A stretch of 64,000 nucleotides of DNA, taken from positions 124,001 to 188,000 of the forward strand of contig JAWZSN010000004.1 of assembly GCA_033875255.1 (NCBI GenBank), written 5' to 3'. Source of the DNA: Marinimicrococcus sp033875255. Its GTDB lineage: Bacteria; Pseudomonadota; Alphaproteobacteria; Geminicoccales; Geminicoccaceae. Of this stretch, positions 44,349 to 54,099 are shown piece after piece. The translations under genes and the position numbers were made by a program. The notes under the pieces are model-generated. The model saw only the letters and a program-made list of their open reading frames with translations. It was not told where the DNA came from and ran no database searches. Numbering within the stretch: position 1 is the first letter of the stretch; each line of letters starts with the position of its first letter.

Positions 44349-45374
44349 ATGCGTCTTGAGACCGTTCTCGTCGCCGGCACCGCCCTTGCGGTCGTGGGGC
44401 TGGCCGGTGTGGCGGAGGCCGGCCCGACCTTCGACGCGGTCAAGGAGAAGGGCTTCGTGCAGTGCGGCGTGAACAGCAGCGGCCTGCCGGGCTTTGCGAG
44501 CGTCGATGACAAGGGCCACTGGTCGGGCATCGACATCGACATGTGCGAGGCGGTGGCCGTTGCCATGTTCGGTGATGCCAGCAAGGTGAAATACACGCCG
44601 GTCTCGGCCAAGGAGCGCTTCACGGCGCTCCAGTCGAAAGAGATCGATGTCCTCGCCCGCAACTCGACCTGGACGGCCCAGCGGGATACCGCGCTCGGCC
44701 TCGATTTCGTCGATGTCAATTTCTACGACGGCCAGGGCTTCATGGTGCCCAAGGATCTCGGCGTGAAAAGCGCGCTCGAGCTGGACGGCGCTTCAGTGTG
44801 CGTGCAGACCGGCACGACCACCGAGCTCAACCTCGCCGACTATTTCCGCGCCAACAACATGACCTACGAGCCGGTGGTCTTCGAGAGCACCACCGAGCTG
44901 ATGCCGGCATTCCAGGGCGGTCGCTGCGATGTCTTCACCACCGACCGGTCCGGCCTCTATGCCGAGCGCACCAAGTTCGAGAATCCCGACGACTACGCGA
45001 TCCTGCCCGAGCTCATCTCCAAGGAGCCGCTGGGCCCCGCCGTTCGCCATGGCGACAATGAATGGGGCGACGTCGTCCGCTGGGCGCTCTATGCGATGAT
45101 CGAGGCCGAGGAGCTCGGGGTCACGCGCGAGAACGTCGACGAGATGAAGAACAGCGACAACCCGAACATCCGCCGGCTTTTGGGAGTCGAGGGCGAGATC
45201 GGCAAGGGACTCGGTCTCGAGAACGACTTCGCCTACCAGATCGTCAAGCAGGTTGGCAATTACGGCGACAGCTTCGAGCGCAACGTGGGCGCCGGCTCGC
45301 CGCTCAAGATGACGCGCGACCAGAACGCCCTGTGGACCAAGGGCGGGCTGATGTACGCGCCTCCTTTCCGTTGA
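44349..45374 (+). CDS. aapJ: General L-amino-acid binding protein
   Basis: Periplasmic binding protein of the Aap broad-range amino-acid importer, 341 residues with a Sec signal peptide ending at VAEA. Family marks are QCGVNSSGLPGFAS, GIDIDMCEAVAVAMFGD, ARNSTWT and the paired Cys residues. GGAGG precedes the ATG. The order aapJ-Q-M-P matches Rhizobium. In relatives this system is under nitrogen control; I found no sigma-54 site here. Confidence 0.96.
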   Translation: MRLETVLVAGTALAVVGLAGVAEAGPTFDAVKEKGFVQCGVNSSGLPGFASVDDKGHWSGIDIDMCEAVAVAMFGDASKVKYTPVSAKERFTALQSKEIDVLARNSTWTAQRDTALGLDFVDVNFYDGQGFMVPKDLGVKSALELDGASVCVQTGTTTELNLADYFRANNMTYEPVVFESTTELMPAFQGGRCDVFTTDRSGLYAERTKFENPDDYAILPELISKEPLGPAVRHGDNEWGDVVRWALYAMIEAEELGVTRENVDEMKNSDNPNIRRLLGVEGEIGKGLGLENDFAYQIVKQVGNYGDSFERNVGAGSPLKMTRDQNALWTKGGLMYAPPFR

Positions 45375-45383
45375 TCTGAGCAG

Positions 45384-45421
45384 CGGACGGCGGCGCGGGA
45401 GGCCTCCCGCGCCGCCGTCCG
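45384..45421. repeat. 38-base perfect palindrome between aapJ and aapQ
   Basis: Arms of 19 bases (CGGACGGCGGCGCGGGAGG and its complement) meet with no loop at the centre. In RNA it forms a very stable hairpin 10 bases after the aapJ stop, with no T-run. It is likely to protect aapJ mRNA or limit read-through to the permeases. Confidence 0.85.
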
Positions 45422-45451
45422 ACCCCACGGAACGGCAACGAGGCACGAACA

Positions 45452-46633
45452 TTGGCCGCTGATCTCCGCTCGCGTCCAAAAACGGCGTTCTACAACGATC
45501 CGCGCGTTCGCGGACTTCTCTATCAGGCCCTGGCGCTGGCCGCGGTCGTCGCGCTCGGCGCCTTCCTGATCGGCAACACGCTGGAGAACCGGGCGCGCCT
45601 CGGCGTCGCCTCCGGCTTCGGCTTTCTGGGCGTGCAGTCGGGCTTCGACATCTCCCAGTCGCTGATCGCCTACAGCTCGAGCTTCTCGAGCTACGGCAAC
45701 GCGTTCGTCGTCGGCCTTTTGAACACGTTCTACGTCGCGATCTTCGGCATCGCGCTGGCGACCATCATCGGCTTCGTGATGGGTATCGCACGGCTGTCGT
45801 CGAACTGGCTCGTGGCGCAGGTAGCGCTGGTCTATATCGAGATCATCCGCAACGTGCCGCTGCTGCTTCAGCTCATCTTCTGGTACACGGTAGTGCTGGC
45901 CCAACTGCCGTCGCCCGCCGACAGCATGAGGCTGGGCGAGTGGCTGTTCTTCAATATACGCGGCCTGTTTCTGCCGATGCCGGTGTTCGAGAAGGGGCCC
46001 TGGGCGCTTCTCGCCGGGCTCGCTGTCGCGGTTGCAGCGGCCGTTCTCTTCGCCCGGTGGGCGCGGCGACGCTTCGAGGCGACCGGCCAGCGCTTCCCGG
46101 CGATACTCGTGGTGCTGCCGATGCTGTTGCTGGTGCCGCTGGCAGCACAGATCCTGTTCGGTGGCACGGTGACGCTCGACTACCCGCAGGCGTCGCGCTT
46201 CCGCATCAGCGGCGGGCTCACCTTCCTTCCTGAATTCATGGCGCTGCTGCTGGGCCTTTCGGTCTATACCGGCGCGTTCATCGCCGAGATCGTGCGCTCG
46301 GGCATCCTCGCGGTGAGCAAGGGCCAGCTCGAGGCCGCCAGCGCGCTCGGCCTCAAGCCCAACATGACGTTGCGGCTCGTGGTGGTTCCGCAAGCCTTGC
46401 GCGTGATCATCCCGCCGCTCACCAGCCAATACCTGAACCTCACCAAGAACTCCTCGCTGGCGGTGGCGATCGGCTATCCGGATTTCTTCAGCATCGCCGG
46501 CACGATCAACAACCAGACCGGCCAGGCCGTGGAGGTGATCGCCATCACGATGGGCGTGTATCTGACCCTGAGCCTGCTGATCTCCGCCTTCATGAACTGG
46601 TACAACGCCCATGTGGCGCTGGTGGAGCGCTGA
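45452..46633 (+). CDS. aapQ: General L-amino-acid ABC permease
   Basis: Inner-membrane permease, 393 residues, with extra N-terminal helices as usual for AapQ, and the EAA loop EAASALGLKPNMTLRLVVVPQA. The start codon is TTG, with GAGG upstream; no ATG near the family N-terminus competes. It pairs with AapM, which starts after a four-base gap. Confidence 0.94.
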   Translation: MAADLRSRPKTAFYNDPRVRGLLYQALALAAVVALGAFLIGNTLENRARLGVASGFGFLGVQSGFDISQSLIAYSSSFSSYGNAFVVGLLNTFYVAIFGIALATIIGFVMGIARLSSNWLVAQVALVYIEIIRNVPLLLQLIFWYTVVLAQLPSPADSMRLGEWLFFNIRGLFLPMPVFEKGPWALLAGLAVAVAAAVLFARWARRRFEATGQRFPAILVVLPMLLLVPLAAQILFGGTVTLDYPQASRFRISGGLTFLPEFMALLLGLSVYTGAFIAEIVRSGILAVSKGQLEAASALGLKPNMTLRLVVVPQALRVIIPPLTSQYLNLTKNSSLAVAIGYPDFFSIAGTINNQTGQAVEVIAITMGVYLTLSLLISAFMNWYNAHVALVER

Positions 46634-46636
46634 GCG

Positions 46637-47740
46637 ATGGCAGTAGCCGACACGAGGCAGGAAAAGCTGCTGCCGCCGGTGCGGGAGCGGGTAGGGGCGT
46701 TGGGCTGGGCGCGCCGCAACCTCTTCTCCACGCCCTTCAACAGCGTTCTCACGGTACTCATCGCCTACCTGCTCTACGTCTCGATCGTCCCGCTGGTGGA
46801 GTGGGCGATCATCAACGCCACCTGGTGGGGTACCAGCCGCCAGGACTGCGCGGCCGACGGCGCCTGCTGGGCGCTGGTCCGGGTGCGCTTCAACCAGTAT
46901 GTCTACGGGCTTTACCCCGAAAGCGAATACTGGCGGATCAACCTCGCGGCCGTCCTGCTGGTGGCCGCGATGGTGCCGCTCTTCCTGCAGCGCTTTACCC
47001 ACAAGCTTCCCTATGCACTGGGCCTGATCGTCGTCTACCCGATTGTCGCCTACTATCTGTTCCATGGCGGTGTGTTCGGGCTTCCGGTGGTCGAGACCTC
47101 GCGCTGGGGCGGCCTGTTCCTGACCGTGGTTCTGGCCGGGGTGGGCATCACGGCCTCCTTGCCGCTGGGCGTCGTGCTGGCGCTTGGCCGACGCTCGAAA
47201 ATGCCCGCCATCAAGACGTTGTGCGTCACCTTCATCGAGCTGGTGCGCGGCGTGCCGCTGGTCACCATCCTGTTCATGGCCTCGGTGATGCTGCCGCTGT
47301 TCCTGCCCGTCGGCACGACCATCGACAAGCTGCTGCGGGCACAGGTCGGGGTGGCGCTCTTTGCCTCGGCCTACATGGCCGAGGTGATCCGCGGCGGCCT
47401 GCAGGCCATCCCCAAGGGCCAGTACGAGGCTGCCGACGCAATGGGGCTGGGCTACTGGCAGTCCATGGGGCTGATCATCCTTCCTCAGGCGCTGCGGCTG
47501 GTCATACCGGGCATCGTCAACACCTTCATCGGCCTGTTCAAGGACACCTCGCTGGTCCTCATCATCGGCCTCTACGATCTGCTGGGCATCTCCCAGCTGA
47601 TCATCAAGGATCCGCAGTGGCTCGGTCTCGGCGCCGAGACCTATCTCTTCGCCGCCTTCGGCTTCTGGATCTTCTGCTTTGCCATGTCCCGCTATAGCAT
47701 GGCGCTCGAGCGGAAGCTTTCTGCGAAGACAAAACACTAG
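46637..47740 (+). CDS. aapM: General L-amino-acid ABC permease
   Basis: Second Aap permease, 367 residues, with about eight hydrophobic segments and EAA loop EAADAMGLGYWQSMGLIILPQA. The C-terminal WIFCFAMSRYSMALER is typical. It is followed after 28 bases by aapP. Confidence 0.95.
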   Translation: MAVADTRQEKLLPPVRERVGALGWARRNLFSTPFNSVLTVLIAYLLYVSIVPLVEWAIINATWWGTSRQDCAADGACWALVRVRFNQYVYGLYPESEYWRINLAAVLLVAAMVPLFLQRFTHKLPYALGLIVVYPIVAYYLFHGGVFGLPVVETSRWGGLFLTVVLAGVGITASLPLGVVLALGRRSKMPAIKTLCVTFIELVRGVPLVTILFMASVMLPLFLPVGTTIDKLLRAQVGVALFASAYMAEVIRGGLQAIPKGQYEAADAMGLGYWQSMGLIILPQALRLVIPGIVNTFIGLFKDTSLVLIIGLYDLLGISQLIIKDPQWLGLGAETYLFAAFGFWIFCFAMSRYSMALERKLSAKTKH

Positions 47741-47768
47741 TGAGAATAATGACTTACAGGGGGTTCCG

Positions 47769-48566
47769 ATGAACCAGCCTCAGCATGTGGCGCCGCAACC
47801 CGGGTATGACGCGGCAGCGGTTCCGGCCGGCCAGCCGATGATCGAGCTGCGCGACATGCATAAATGGTTCGGCGAATTCCACGTCCTCAAGGCGATCAAT
47901 CTGGAGGTGGGCAGGGGCCAGAAGGTGGTGGTCTGCGGCCCGTCGGGCTCGGGCAAGTCGACCATGATCCGCTGCATCAACCGGCTCGAGGAGCATCAGC
48001 GCGGCCAGGTGGTGGTCGACGGGATCGAGCTCACCCACGATGTGCGCAATGTCGACGCCATCCGCCGCGAGGTCGGCATGGTGTTCCAGCACTTCAACCT
48101 GTTTCCGCATCTTACCGTGCTCGAGAACCTCACGCTGGCGCCGATGTGGGTGCGCAAGACACCGCGACGGGAGGCGGAGGCGACGGCCAGGCACTTCCTC
48201 GAGCGGGTGAAGATCCCCGAGCAGGCGATGAAATATCCAGGCCAGCTCTCCGGCGGCCAGCAGCAGCGCGTGGCGATCGCCCGCGCGCTGTGCATGAAGC
48301 CCAAGATCATGCTGTTCGACGAGCCCACGTCGGCGCTGGATCCCGAGATGGTCAAGGAGGTGCTCGACGTCATGGTGGAGCTCGCCGACGAGGGCATGAC
48401 CATGATGTGCGTGACCCACGAGATGGGCTTTGCCAAGGCGGTGGCGGATTTCGTGGTGTTCATGGACCAGGGCGAGATCGTCGAGATGGCGCCGCCCTCC
48501 GAGTTCTTCAGCAACCCGCGCTCGGACCGCACCAAGCTCTTCCTCAACCAGATCCTGGCGCACTGA
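47769..48566 (+). CDS. aapP: General L-amino-acid ABC ATPase
   Basis: Polar-amino-acid ATPase, 265 residues: Walker A GPSGSGKST, Q-loop VFQHFNLFPHL, signature LSGGQQQR, Walker B LFDEPTSALDPE and switch THEMGFA. GGGGG lies before the ATG at 47769; the longer frame to 47679 overlaps aapM. It is the last gene of the aap operon. Confidence 0.96.
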   Translation: MNQPQHVAPQPGYDAAAVPAGQPMIELRDMHKWFGEFHVLKAINLEVGRGQKVVVCGPSGSGKSTMIRCINRLEEHQRGQVVVDGIELTHDVRNVDAIRREVGMVFQHFNLFPHLTVLENLTLAPMWVRKTPRREAEATARHFLERVKIPEQAMKYPGQLSGGQQQRVAIARALCMKPKIMLFDEPTSALDPEMVKEVLDVMVELADEGMTMMCVTHEMGFAKAVADFVVFMDQGEIVEMAPPSEFFSNPRSDRTKLFLNQILAH

Positions 48567-48746
48567 GGGGCTCCCCCAGGGGCGTGGGCAGGGCGGGGGT
48601 GCCGCCTCCCGGCACGGCCGGAGCCGGACCGCCGGCGCGGCAGGCGAGCGTCATTGACGTTTGCCGCGCCGCCTCGATAGGTTGTTCGTGACAATTTCAT
48701 GACAGGGCGCCTGTTCCGGCCCCGATTCCGGCTAGAGGAGAAGGTA

Positions 48747-49739
48747 ATGGCGTTTCCCGTCCGCGCCTTGGCTGCTGCTGCGCTGATCCCGCTCATGGCC
48801 GGGTCCGCCTCGGCGCTCACCGTCTATTCCAGCGTCGACGAGGAGAATGCCAGGAAGCTTCTCGATGCGTTCAGCGAGGCTACCGGCGTCGACGTGCAGA
48901 TGGTGTTCCTGTCCTCGGGGCCGGCGCTCTCGCGGATCGAGGCGGAGAAGGCCAACCCCCAGGCCGACGTGTGGTTCGGCGCGCCCAGCGAGAACCACAT
49001 CCTGGCCAAAGAGCGGGGCCTGACGGTGCCCTACGTCTCACAGAGCGCCGCGGCGCTGTCCGGGGAGTTCAAGGACGCGGACGGGTACTGGCACGCCATC
49101 TACACCAACCCGGTGGCGGTCGGCGTGCGCACCGACATTCTCGAGAGCCGCGGCGCACCGGTGCCGGCGTCCTGGGAGGACCTCAAGAACCCGGCCTACA
49201 AGGGCCTCATCCAGATGCCGTCGCCGCAGTCTTCCGGCACGGCCTACGCGGTCATGCTGACGCTCATCCAGGAACGGGGCGAGGACGGCGCTTTCGAGTA
49301 TCTCCAGGCCCTTAACCCGAACATCCAGACCTACACCCAAAGCGGCACTGCGCCCAGCGGCGCGCTCGGTGTCGGCGAGACCCCGGTGGCGATCCAGTTC
49401 TCCCCCGGCTTCCTCAAGCTCGCCGACGAGGGCTACCCGGTTCAGGTCGTCTTTCCGAGCGAGGGCGTGGGCTACGAGGTGGCCTCCATGTCGATCCTCG
49501 AGGGCACCGACGAGATGGAGGATGCAAAAAGGCTGGTCGATTGGATGACCTCGGCCGAAGGGCAGGGCGCCCTCACGGCCACCAAGACCTATTTCCTGCC
49601 GATTCGCAGCGACGTCAGCGGCGGCACGGGCGTGCCTTCGCTGGACAGCATCAAGCTGGTGGCAACCGACCCATCCTTCGCGGCCGAGAACAAGAAGCGC
49701 CTCGTCGACCGCTGGACCGAGGAGGTTCTCGGCCAGTAG
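48747..49739 (+). CDS. Iron(III)-type ABC substrate-binding protein
   Basis: Periplasmic binding protein, 330 residues, with Sec signal MAFPVRALAAAALIPLMAGSASA. The mature start LTVYSSVDEENARKLLDAF is typical of the FbpA/AfuA and phosphonate-binding group. Tyr residues that could bind iron occur late (VGYEVASM), but the ligand is not proven; 2-aminoethylphosphonate is the alternative. GAGGAG precedes the ATG at 48747, and the frame from 48699 lacks that support. The next two genes complete the transporter. Confidence 0.85.
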   Translation: MAFPVRALAAAALIPLMAGSASALTVYSSVDEENARKLLDAFSEATGVDVQMVFLSSGPALSRIEAEKANPQADVWFGAPSENHILAKERGLTVPYVSQSAAALSGEFKDADGYWHAIYTNPVAVGVRTDILESRGAPVPASWEDLKNPAYKGLIQMPSPQSSGTAYAVMLTLIQERGEDGAFEYLQALNPNIQTYTQSGTAPSGALGVGETPVAIQFSPGFLKLADEGYPVQVVFPSEGVGYEVASMSILEGTDEMEDAKRLVDWMTSAEGQGALTATKTYFLPIRSDVSGGTGVPSLDSIKLVATDPSFAAENKKRLVDRWTEEVLGQ

Positions 49740-49749
49740 ACGCCCGGTG

Positions 49750-51426
49750 ATGCTTCGCAAGGCGCGCTCGGAGCTGCGGCTCCTGGCGCGCGACCCGATC
49801 CTGCTCGTGCTCCTGACGGCGATCGCCCTGGCGATCGTCGTCTTCGTCGTCTATCCGCTGGTCAAGGTGCTGCTGGCCAGTGCCCAGATCGACGGGACTT
49901 GGACATTCGGCGGGTACGCCGAGCTGGCCGAGCGCAGACTCTACCGCAACGCGCTGATCAACAGCCTTGGCGTCGGCGCGCTGGTGGGCCTGCTCGGCAC
50001 GGCCATCGGCTTCCTCGCGGCCTTCGTGCTCACGCGCCTCGACGTGCCGGGCAAGACGCTGCTGCATTACATCACCATGCTGCCGATCATCTCGCCGCCG
50101 TTCGTGAGCGCGGTCTCGATCCTCTTCCTGTTCGGCTTCAACGGGCTGGTGACACGGCAGGTCCTGGGCCTCACCGACTTCTCGATCTACGGCTTTCACG
50201 GCGTGGTGCTCTCCCAGGTGTTCACCTTCGCGCCGATAGCCTATCTGTCGCTGCGGGGCGTCCTGGCGTCGCTGAGCCCGACGCTGGAAGACGCAGCCTT
50301 GAACATCGGGGCGACCCGCTGGCAGACCTTCTGGAAGGTCAGCCTGCCCTTGTCGCTTCCCGGCATCGCCAGCGCCTTTCTCATCGTCTTCATCGAATCG
50401 ATGGCGGATTTCGGCAATCCGCTGGTCTTGGCCGGTGCTGCTTTCCCGATGCTGGCGCCGCAGGCCTATCTGGAGATTACCGGCTCGTTCAACCTGTCGC
50501 GCGGCGCCACGCTCGCCGTCGTCCTCCTCGTCCCGTCGATCACCGCCTTCGCGATCCAGCGCTACTATCTGGCCAAGCGGCAGTACATCACCGTCACCGG
50601 CAAGCCCACCGCCTCGACCTCGAAGATCGTGAGTGCGCCGGTCAAGTGGCTCCTCTACGGCCTTGTCGTTCTCTTCGCGCTGCTCGTGGCGGCCTTCTAC
50701 GCGGTGATCCTTGTCGGCGCCCTCACGAAGGTCTGGGGCTTCAACTACGCACCGACGCTCGACCATTTCCTCTACGTCTTCGACGTCGGTCTCGAGTCGG
50801 TGAAGGACACGCTGATCGTCGCCCTCGTGTCGACCCCGGTGAGCGGGGTGCTCGGCATGCTGGTGGCCTTCCTCGTGGTGCGTCGCGTCTTTCCCGGCCG
50901 TACCGCGCTGGAGTTCGGCTCGATCCTGTCCTTTGCCGTGCCCGGCACCGTTGTCGGAATCGGTTACATCCTGGCGTTCAACGCCCCGCCGCTGGTGCTC
51001 ACCGGCACGCTGACGATCCTGGTCTTGTGCTTCGTCTTCCGCTACGTGCCGGTTGGCATCCAGTCCGGAATCGCGGTCCTCAGGCAGATCGACCCGTCCA
51101 TCGAGGAAGCAGCGCAAAATCTCGGCGCCAACGGGATCACGACCTTCAAGAAGGTGACCCTGCCGCTCATCGCTCCGGCCTTCTTCTCGGGCCTGGTCTA
51201 CGCGTTCGTGCGCGCCATGACGGCGATCAGCGCGGCGATCTTCCTGGTTTCCGCGAACTGGAACCTGATGACGGTGCAGATCCTCAACCAGGTCGGGTCC
51301 GGCCGGCTCGGCGTCGCGGCGGCGTTCAGCGTCGTGGTCATCGTCATGGTGCTGGCGGCCATCGTCGTCATCAGCGCGCTGATCAACCGCTGGAGCCGGC
51401 ACACCTCCATGGTAAGATATCAATGA
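49750..51426 (+). CDS. Iron(III)-type ABC permease, fused two-domain
   Basis: Inner-membrane protein of 558 residues in which two permease halves are fused, as in FbpB. It has about 12 membrane helices and two EAA loops (EDAALNIGATRWQTFWKVSLPLS and EEAAQNLGANGITTFKKVTLPLI). A GTG at 49747 is directly before the ATG. It overlaps the ATPase gene by four bases. Confidence 0.9.
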   Translation: MLRKARSELRLLARDPILLVLLTAIALAIVVFVVYPLVKVLLASAQIDGTWTFGGYAELAERRLYRNALINSLGVGALVGLLGTAIGFLAAFVLTRLDVPGKTLLHYITMLPIISPPFVSAVSILFLFGFNGLVTRQVLGLTDFSIYGFHGVVLSQVFTFAPIAYLSLRGVLASLSPTLEDAALNIGATRWQTFWKVSLPLSLPGIASAFLIVFIESMADFGNPLVLAGAAFPMLAPQAYLEITGSFNLSRGATLAVVLLVPSITAFAIQRYYLAKRQYITVTGKPTASTSKIVSAPVKWLLYGLVVLFALLVAAFYAVILVGALTKVWGFNYAPTLDHFLYVFDVGLESVKDTLIVALVSTPVSGVLGMLVAFLVVRRVFPGRTALEFGSILSFAVPGTVVGIGYILAFNAPPLVLTGTLTILVLCFVFRYVPVGIQSGIAVLRQIDPSIEEAAQNLGANGITTFKKVTLPLIAPAFFSGLVYAFVRAMTAISAAIFLVSANWNLMTVQILNQVGSGRLGVAAAFSVVVIVMVLAAIVVISALINRWSRHTSMVRYQ

Positions 51427-52484
51427 CCGAGAGCATCCGGATCGTCGGCCTGAACAAGGTCTTCTCCAGCCCTGACGGTGGCACCGTCGCGGCTGTCAAG
51501 GACGTGGATCTGGAGATCGGGGCCGGCAGGCTGGTGACGCTTCTGGGTCCATCGGGCTGCGGCAAGACCACGCTTCTTCGGGTGATAGCCGGTTTCGAGG
51601 AGCCATCCTCCGGCGATATCATGCTGGGCGACCGGCGCATGAACGACGAGCCGCCCAACCGGCGCGAATGCGCCATGGTGTTCCAGTCCTACGCGGTGTT
51701 TCCGCATCTCGACGTATTCGAGAACGTCGCCTTCGGCTTGCGGCTGCGCAAGCTTGCCAAAGGCGAGGTGGAGGCGCGCGTGACCCGCGTGCTCGAGCAG
51801 ACGGGTCTCGCAGGCTACGCACGGCGCTCGCCGAACCAGCTTTCCGGCGGCCAGCAGCAGCGCGTGGCGTTAGCCCGCTGCATTGTCATGGAGCCGCGTG
51901 TCCTGCTGTTCGACGAGCCGCTCTCCAACCTCGATGCCAAGCTGCGCGAGCAGATGCGCGTCGAGATCCGCGAGCTGCAGCAGCGTGTCGGCATCACCAG
52001 CGTCTACGTCACGCACGACCAGGTGGAGGCGATGAGCATCTCCGACGAGATCGTCGTCATGAATGCCGGCCTCGTCGAGCAGGTAGGCACGCCGCACGCC
52101 ATCTATGCCCGGCCGGCAAGCCGCTTCGTCGCCGATTTCATCGGGAAGGCGAATTTTGTTCCCGGCACCGCGTCCGGCAGAGGATCGGTGGACGTCGCCG
52201 GCGCCCGGCTCGACGTGCCGGCCATGGCGGACCTGGCCGCTGGCACCGCGGTCACGCTCGTCATCCGGCCCGAATCCATCGCTCTCTCGGCGGCCGGCGG
52301 CACGTTCCGCGGCACGGTGCGGCGTGCCATGTTTCTCGGCAACCTCGCGGAGTATCTGATCGCGGTCGACGGCGTCGGCGAGTGGCTGGTCGACAGCCCG
52401 AGCCCGGCCGAGACGGGGCTGCTCGATGTGGGCCGGCAGATCCACCTGACGCCGTCGCCCGCAGCGGTCCACGTGTTGCCGTAA
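51423..52484 (+). CDS. Iron(III)-type ABC ATPase
   Basis: FbpC/PotA-like ATPase of 353 residues with Walker A GPSGCGKTT, Q-loop VFQSYAVFPHL, signature LSGGQQQR, Walker B LFDEPLSNLD and switch THDQVEAM, then a C-terminal TOBE domain (IRPESIALS). It starts inside the permease stop (ATGA). It completes a three-gene importer for iron or another oxyanion/phosphonate ligand. Confidence 0.9.
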   Translation: MTESIRIVGLNKVFSSPDGGTVAAVKDVDLEIGAGRLVTLLGPSGCGKTTLLRVIAGFEEPSSGDIMLGDRRMNDEPPNRRECAMVFQSYAVFPHLDVFENVAFGLRLRKLAKGEVEARVTRVLEQTGLAGYARRSPNQLSGGQQQRVALARCIVMEPRVLLFDEPLSNLDAKLREQMRVEIRELQQRVGITSVYVTHDQVEAMSISDEIVVMNAGLVEQVGTPHAIYARPASRFVADFIGKANFVPGTASGRGSVDVAGARLDVPAMADLAAGTAVTLVIRPESIALSAAGGTFRGTVRRAMFLGNLAEYLIAVDGVGEWLVDSPSPAETGLLDVGRQIHLTPSPAAVHVLP

Positions 52485-52730
52485 TCCAGCGCTGCTGATG
52501 CTTGCTGTTTTTGGGCCGACTAATATTTTCCATAACGCATCTTATCCATATGTTAGGGGCGCAGCGGCAAAGACCGCCGGGTTCCGGCCTCTCCGGCCCC
52601 GGATGGCCCTGATCGTTATCCGGCTACGCCTTCTTGCGTCCGTCGCCACTGGACCTAGCGGCACCCGCGCGCCATCAACACGGCTTTAACCGAAGGCGAC
52701 CATTTTGCGCGCCACGCACGCGAGACCATC

Positions 52731-54083
52731 ATGACCATCGACGGACGCACGCTGATCGACTGGGGCTTCCGGCCCGGCCCGTTCTTCAAGGCAGCCCTTG
52801 CACGCGCCAACGACATGGCGGAAGCGGGCGCGTCGCCGGCCGAGATCCGCGCGGCGGTGGCGGCGATGGCGCCCAAGCGCTCGAAGCGCAAGCCCGGCGA
52901 AGCGCCGGGCCGCCCCGGCGTCGTGGGCGTGCCCTCGGCCGGGACAAGCGTGCCCCTCGAGGTCGTCGGGCAGCATGATCCGCGGACGCTGGCGCAGCTC
53001 GAACGCTGTGCCGCCTGGGGCTCGGTGGCCGGCGCCGCGATCTGCGCCGACGGCCATCTCGGCTATGCACAGCCGGTCGGCGGCGTGATCGCCTACGAGC
53101 GGCACGTCTCGGTCTCGGGTGTGGGCTTCGACATTGGCTGCGGCAACATGGCCGTGCTGACCGACGTCAGCCTGGCCGATCTTGACCTGGCTGCACGCTC
53201 GCTTCTCGCCGACGATATCGCCCGCAATCTCAGCTTCGGCGTCGGACGCGCCAACAACGAACGCGTCGAGCATCCTCTCTTCGACGATGACGAGGCCTGG
53301 AAGGAGGGCGATGTCCTGTCGCTCAGGCAGATGGCGGCGGCGCAGCTCGGCACCATCGGCTCGGGCAACCACTATGTCGACATCTTCGCCGACGAGGCAG
53401 ACCGGGTCTGGATCGGGGTGCATTTCGGCAGCCGCGGCCTCGGCCACAGGTCCGCCACGAAATATCTCAAGGAAGCCGGCGGCAAGGACGGGATCGACGT
53501 GCCGCCCACGGTGCTCGACGTCGCGAGCGAGATCGGGCGGCGCTACATCGCGGCGATGACGCTGGCCGGCCGCTACGCCTATGCCGGCCGCGAATGGGTG
53601 GTCGGCAAGGTGCTGGCGATGCTGGGCGCCAGGGCCGTGGACACGGTGCACAACCACCACAACTACGCCTGGCTGGAGGAGCATGACGGGCGCGATCTGT
53701 GGGTCGTGCGGAAAGGTGCAACACCCGCCTTCCCCGGCCAGCGCGGCTTCGTCGGCGGCTCGATGGGCGATGACGCGGTGATCCTCGAGGGCCTCGAGAG
53801 CGAGCGGAGCAAGGGTCTGTTGCGCTCCACCGTTCACGGCGCCGGGCGCCTCTTCGGCCGGCGCGAGGCGAAGAACCGCTTCACCCGCGCGCAGATGGAG
53901 GACTGGCTGCACCGCAAGAGCGTGATCCTGCGTGGCGCCGGGCTCGACGAGAGCCCGATGGCCTACCGGCGGCTTGACGACGTGCTGGCCGAGCACGAGG
54001 GCACGGTGCGGGTGCTGCATCGGCTGCGGCCGCTGGTCGTGGTGATGGCCGGCGAGGGCGAGGTCGACCCCTACAAGGATTGA
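52731..54083 (+). CDS. rtcB: RtcB-family RNA ligase
   Basis: GTP-dependent ligase that joins RNA 2',3'-cyclic phosphate or 3'-phosphate ends to 5'-OH ends; 450 residues. Mn2+ ligands are visible as DIGCGN (Asp134, Cys137), GSGNH (His214), HFGSRG (His231) and NHHNY (His309/310). The guanylylated His is 369 in STVHGAGR. No archease, RtcA or RtcR gene is near. The 246-base upstream gap has an AT-rich block at 52505-52555. No strong ribosome-binding site is seen before this ATG, yet the N-terminus fits the family. Repair of cleaved tRNA or rRNA is the general role; its trigger here is unknown. Confidence 0.92.
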   Translation: MTIDGRTLIDWGFRPGPFFKAALARANDMAEAGASPAEIRAAVAAMAPKRSKRKPGEAPGRPGVVGVPSAGTSVPLEVVGQHDPRTLAQLERCAAWGSVAGAAICADGHLGYAQPVGGVIAYERHVSVSGVGFDIGCGNMAVLTDVSLADLDLAARSLLADDIARNLSFGVGRANNERVEHPLFDDDEAWKEGDVLSLRQMAAAQLGTIGSGNHYVDIFADEADRVWIGVHFGSRGLGHRSATKYLKEAGGKDGIDVPPTVLDVASEIGRRYIAAMTLAGRYAYAGREWVVGKVLAMLGARAVDTVHNHHNYAWLEEHDGRDLWVVRKGATPAFPGQRGFVGGSMGDDAVILEGLESERSKGLLRSTVHGAGRLFGRREAKNRFTRAQMEDWLHRKSVILRGAGLDESPMAYRRLDDVLAEHEGTVRVLHRLRPLVVVMAGEGEVDPYKD

Positions 54084-54099
54084 ACCGGCGCCCTCGCCT

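Noticed and set aside
45260..47737. 825-codon open frame on the minus strand opposite aapQ and aapM
   Set aside because: His/Gln/Glu/Arg-rich composition typical of antisense to membrane-protein genes in GC-rich DNA, with no domain.
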